Source of the DNA: CAZLWA01 sp964563165
Lineage (GTDB): Bacteria; CLD3; SB21
Assembly: GCA_964563165.1 (NCBI GenBank)
Contig: CAZLWA010000032.1
Span: 1-14,675 of the forward strand
DNA length: 14,675 nt
Direction of reading: 5' to 3'
Part shown: in pieces, positions 14,010 to 14,675 of the stretch
Layout of the letters: every line of letters begins with the position of its first letter
Position numbering within the stretch: position 1 is the stretch's first letter
The notes under the pieces: model-generated
Told to the model about the DNA's origin: nothing
What the model saw: the letters and a program-made list of their open reading frames with translations, nothing else
Database searches by the model: none
Made by a program: the position numbers and the translations under genes

Positions 14010-14675
14010 TCATCGAATACCTGAGGAACCGCCGCGATGCGCCTTACGTATGCGCGCCGGCTTGGCCTTACCGATCACATTGGTCGTTATCGACTGAGCG
14101 CCGGCGGCGGCCGTTTCACGCACGCCTCCCCATGCCGAGTACAATAATGCATTCTCCCAAACCTTATAAAAGCCTTTATAGTAATTGCCGCCAGTCCCGG
14201 TTATCAAGGGGTCTGCCGGCATGAGGCTTACGGCAACAATCCTGCCGTTCGGCTTGTTGGTCGCCAGAAAAATACCCCGTTGTTTCCAATAAGCTACTAC
14301 GGTGGTATTCGAGCGCGCGGAATCGGGTCCGCCGCTATAATTCGGGGAAATTAGCGTATCCACACCTTGTGCGAGAGGATTATCGATGATAGAGGCCACG
14401 TCGACGGTATCTTTTCCGTATGCATCCAGCACATCGATGGAACTTGTTTTGAACATAATAGGATCTATCGTTTCCAAATTTCCCCAACCGGCCGTTCCGC
14501 GTCCGCCGTCTGTTCGGTCTTGCCAATAGAAAGTGCCAAGGACCAGATTTCCGCCTCCCATGACATAGTCATAGACGTTATTGCCAAGCGTATCCGAATA
14601 TCCTGTAAGCCCGTCTTCATACAACAGTACGACGTCAAAACTATCCATCATCGCCTTGGTCGGTATGATCGTATC
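14010..14675 (-). CDS. Probable secreted protein with GATase1/ThuA-like domain (5' end outside the window)
   Basis: The frame is open from the window edge (reading DTIIPTKAMM) to TGA at 14012-14010, 222 residues. It therefore starts upstream of the window, and the internal Met codons at 14651 and 14648 need not be the start. FDVVLLYEDG, then a short loop, LGNNVYDYVMGGGNLVLGTF, resembles the strand-helix-strand core of type 1 glutamine-amidotransferase-like (ThuA-type) folds, seen in secreted bacterial proteins of the form 'YDVVLV... LGNVLADYVDAGGGVVL'. The following part (NPLAQGVDTL, ATNKPNGRIVAVSLMPAD and KVWENALLYSAWG) fits the end of such a domain, where gravity of cofactor or ligand is unknown. 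No catalytic Cys triad is visible, so it is probably not an amidotransferase. The C-terminus is basic and has no type IX sorting domain. Confidence 0.65.
   Translation of the reverse strand, partial: DTIIPTKAMMDSFDVVLLYEDGLTGYSDTLGNNVYDYVMGGGNLVLGTFYWQDRTDGGRGTAGWGNLETIDPIMFKTSSIDVLDAYGKDTVDVASIIDNPLAQGVDTLISPNYSGGPDSARSNTTVVAYWKQRGIFLATNKPNGRIVAVSLMPADPLITGTGGNYYKGFYKVWENALLYSAWGGVRETAAAGAQSITTNVIGKAKPARIRKAHRGGSSGIR

Overview
The window is a stretch of bacterial chromosome of moderate GC, very probably from the FCB superphylum (Bacteroidetes/Chlorobi/Ignavibacteria/Calditrichaeota/KSB1-like lineages). The clearest clue is a C-terminal domain of the form YPNPFNPSTTISY...VYDVMGREIAEL...ASGVYIYRI...SRKMVLVK, which is the type A sorting signal of the type IX secretion system as seen in Ignavibacteria/Calditrichaeota-like genomes. 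Weak Shine-Dalgarno sites before several genes fit the same group. I see no tRNA, rRNA, CRISPR array, integrase or transposase, and no sign of a prophage.

Layout. (1) 1-102, minus: the first 34 codons of a secreted protein. (2) 420-3463, minus: an envelope operon made of a PQQ-type beta-propeller lipoprotein followed by a type IX-secreted protein that is split by a frameshift. It ends in a hairpin terminator preceded by a palindromic repeat. (3) 3823-10301, plus: four closely spaced genes. They are a 1219-residue fusion of an NTT/ADP-ATP-translocase-like membrane domain, HEAT repeats and two cyclic-nucleotide-binding domains; a divergent stand-alone TrpF-like barrel; a membrane-anchored or exported alpha/beta hydrolase; and a DUF3500 protein. 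(4) 10398-11715, minus: a small two-helix membrane protein, frameshifted at a run of nine A, followed by a short Rho factor lacking the usual N-terminal helix-bundle domain. (5) 11840-12055, plus: another two-helix small membrane protein behind a good sigma70-like promoter, followed by a second copy of the palindromic repeat. (6) 12132-12560, minus: OsmC peroxiredoxin with a near-perfect Shine-Dalgarno. (7) 12736-13932, plus: a solitary DNA methyltransferase with an altered catalytic motif, ending in a perfect bidirectional terminator. (8) 14010-14675, minus: the C-terminal part of a probable secreted protein with a GATase1-like fold.

How the genes may work together. The 3.8-10.3 kb cluster is the most distinctive part: a nucleotide-transporter-like membrane module is joined to a scaffold and to two sensor domains that both keep the cyclic-nucleotide contact residues, and it is spaced like an operon with three enzyme-like genes. 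A cyclic-nucleotide-gated transporter or membrane sensor is a reasonable inference but is not shown by sequence alone. The other genes are ordinary housekeeping (rho, osmC) or surface proteins. Two interrupted reading frames (at about 1463-1502 and at 11696-11704) deserve checking against reads before being treated as biology.
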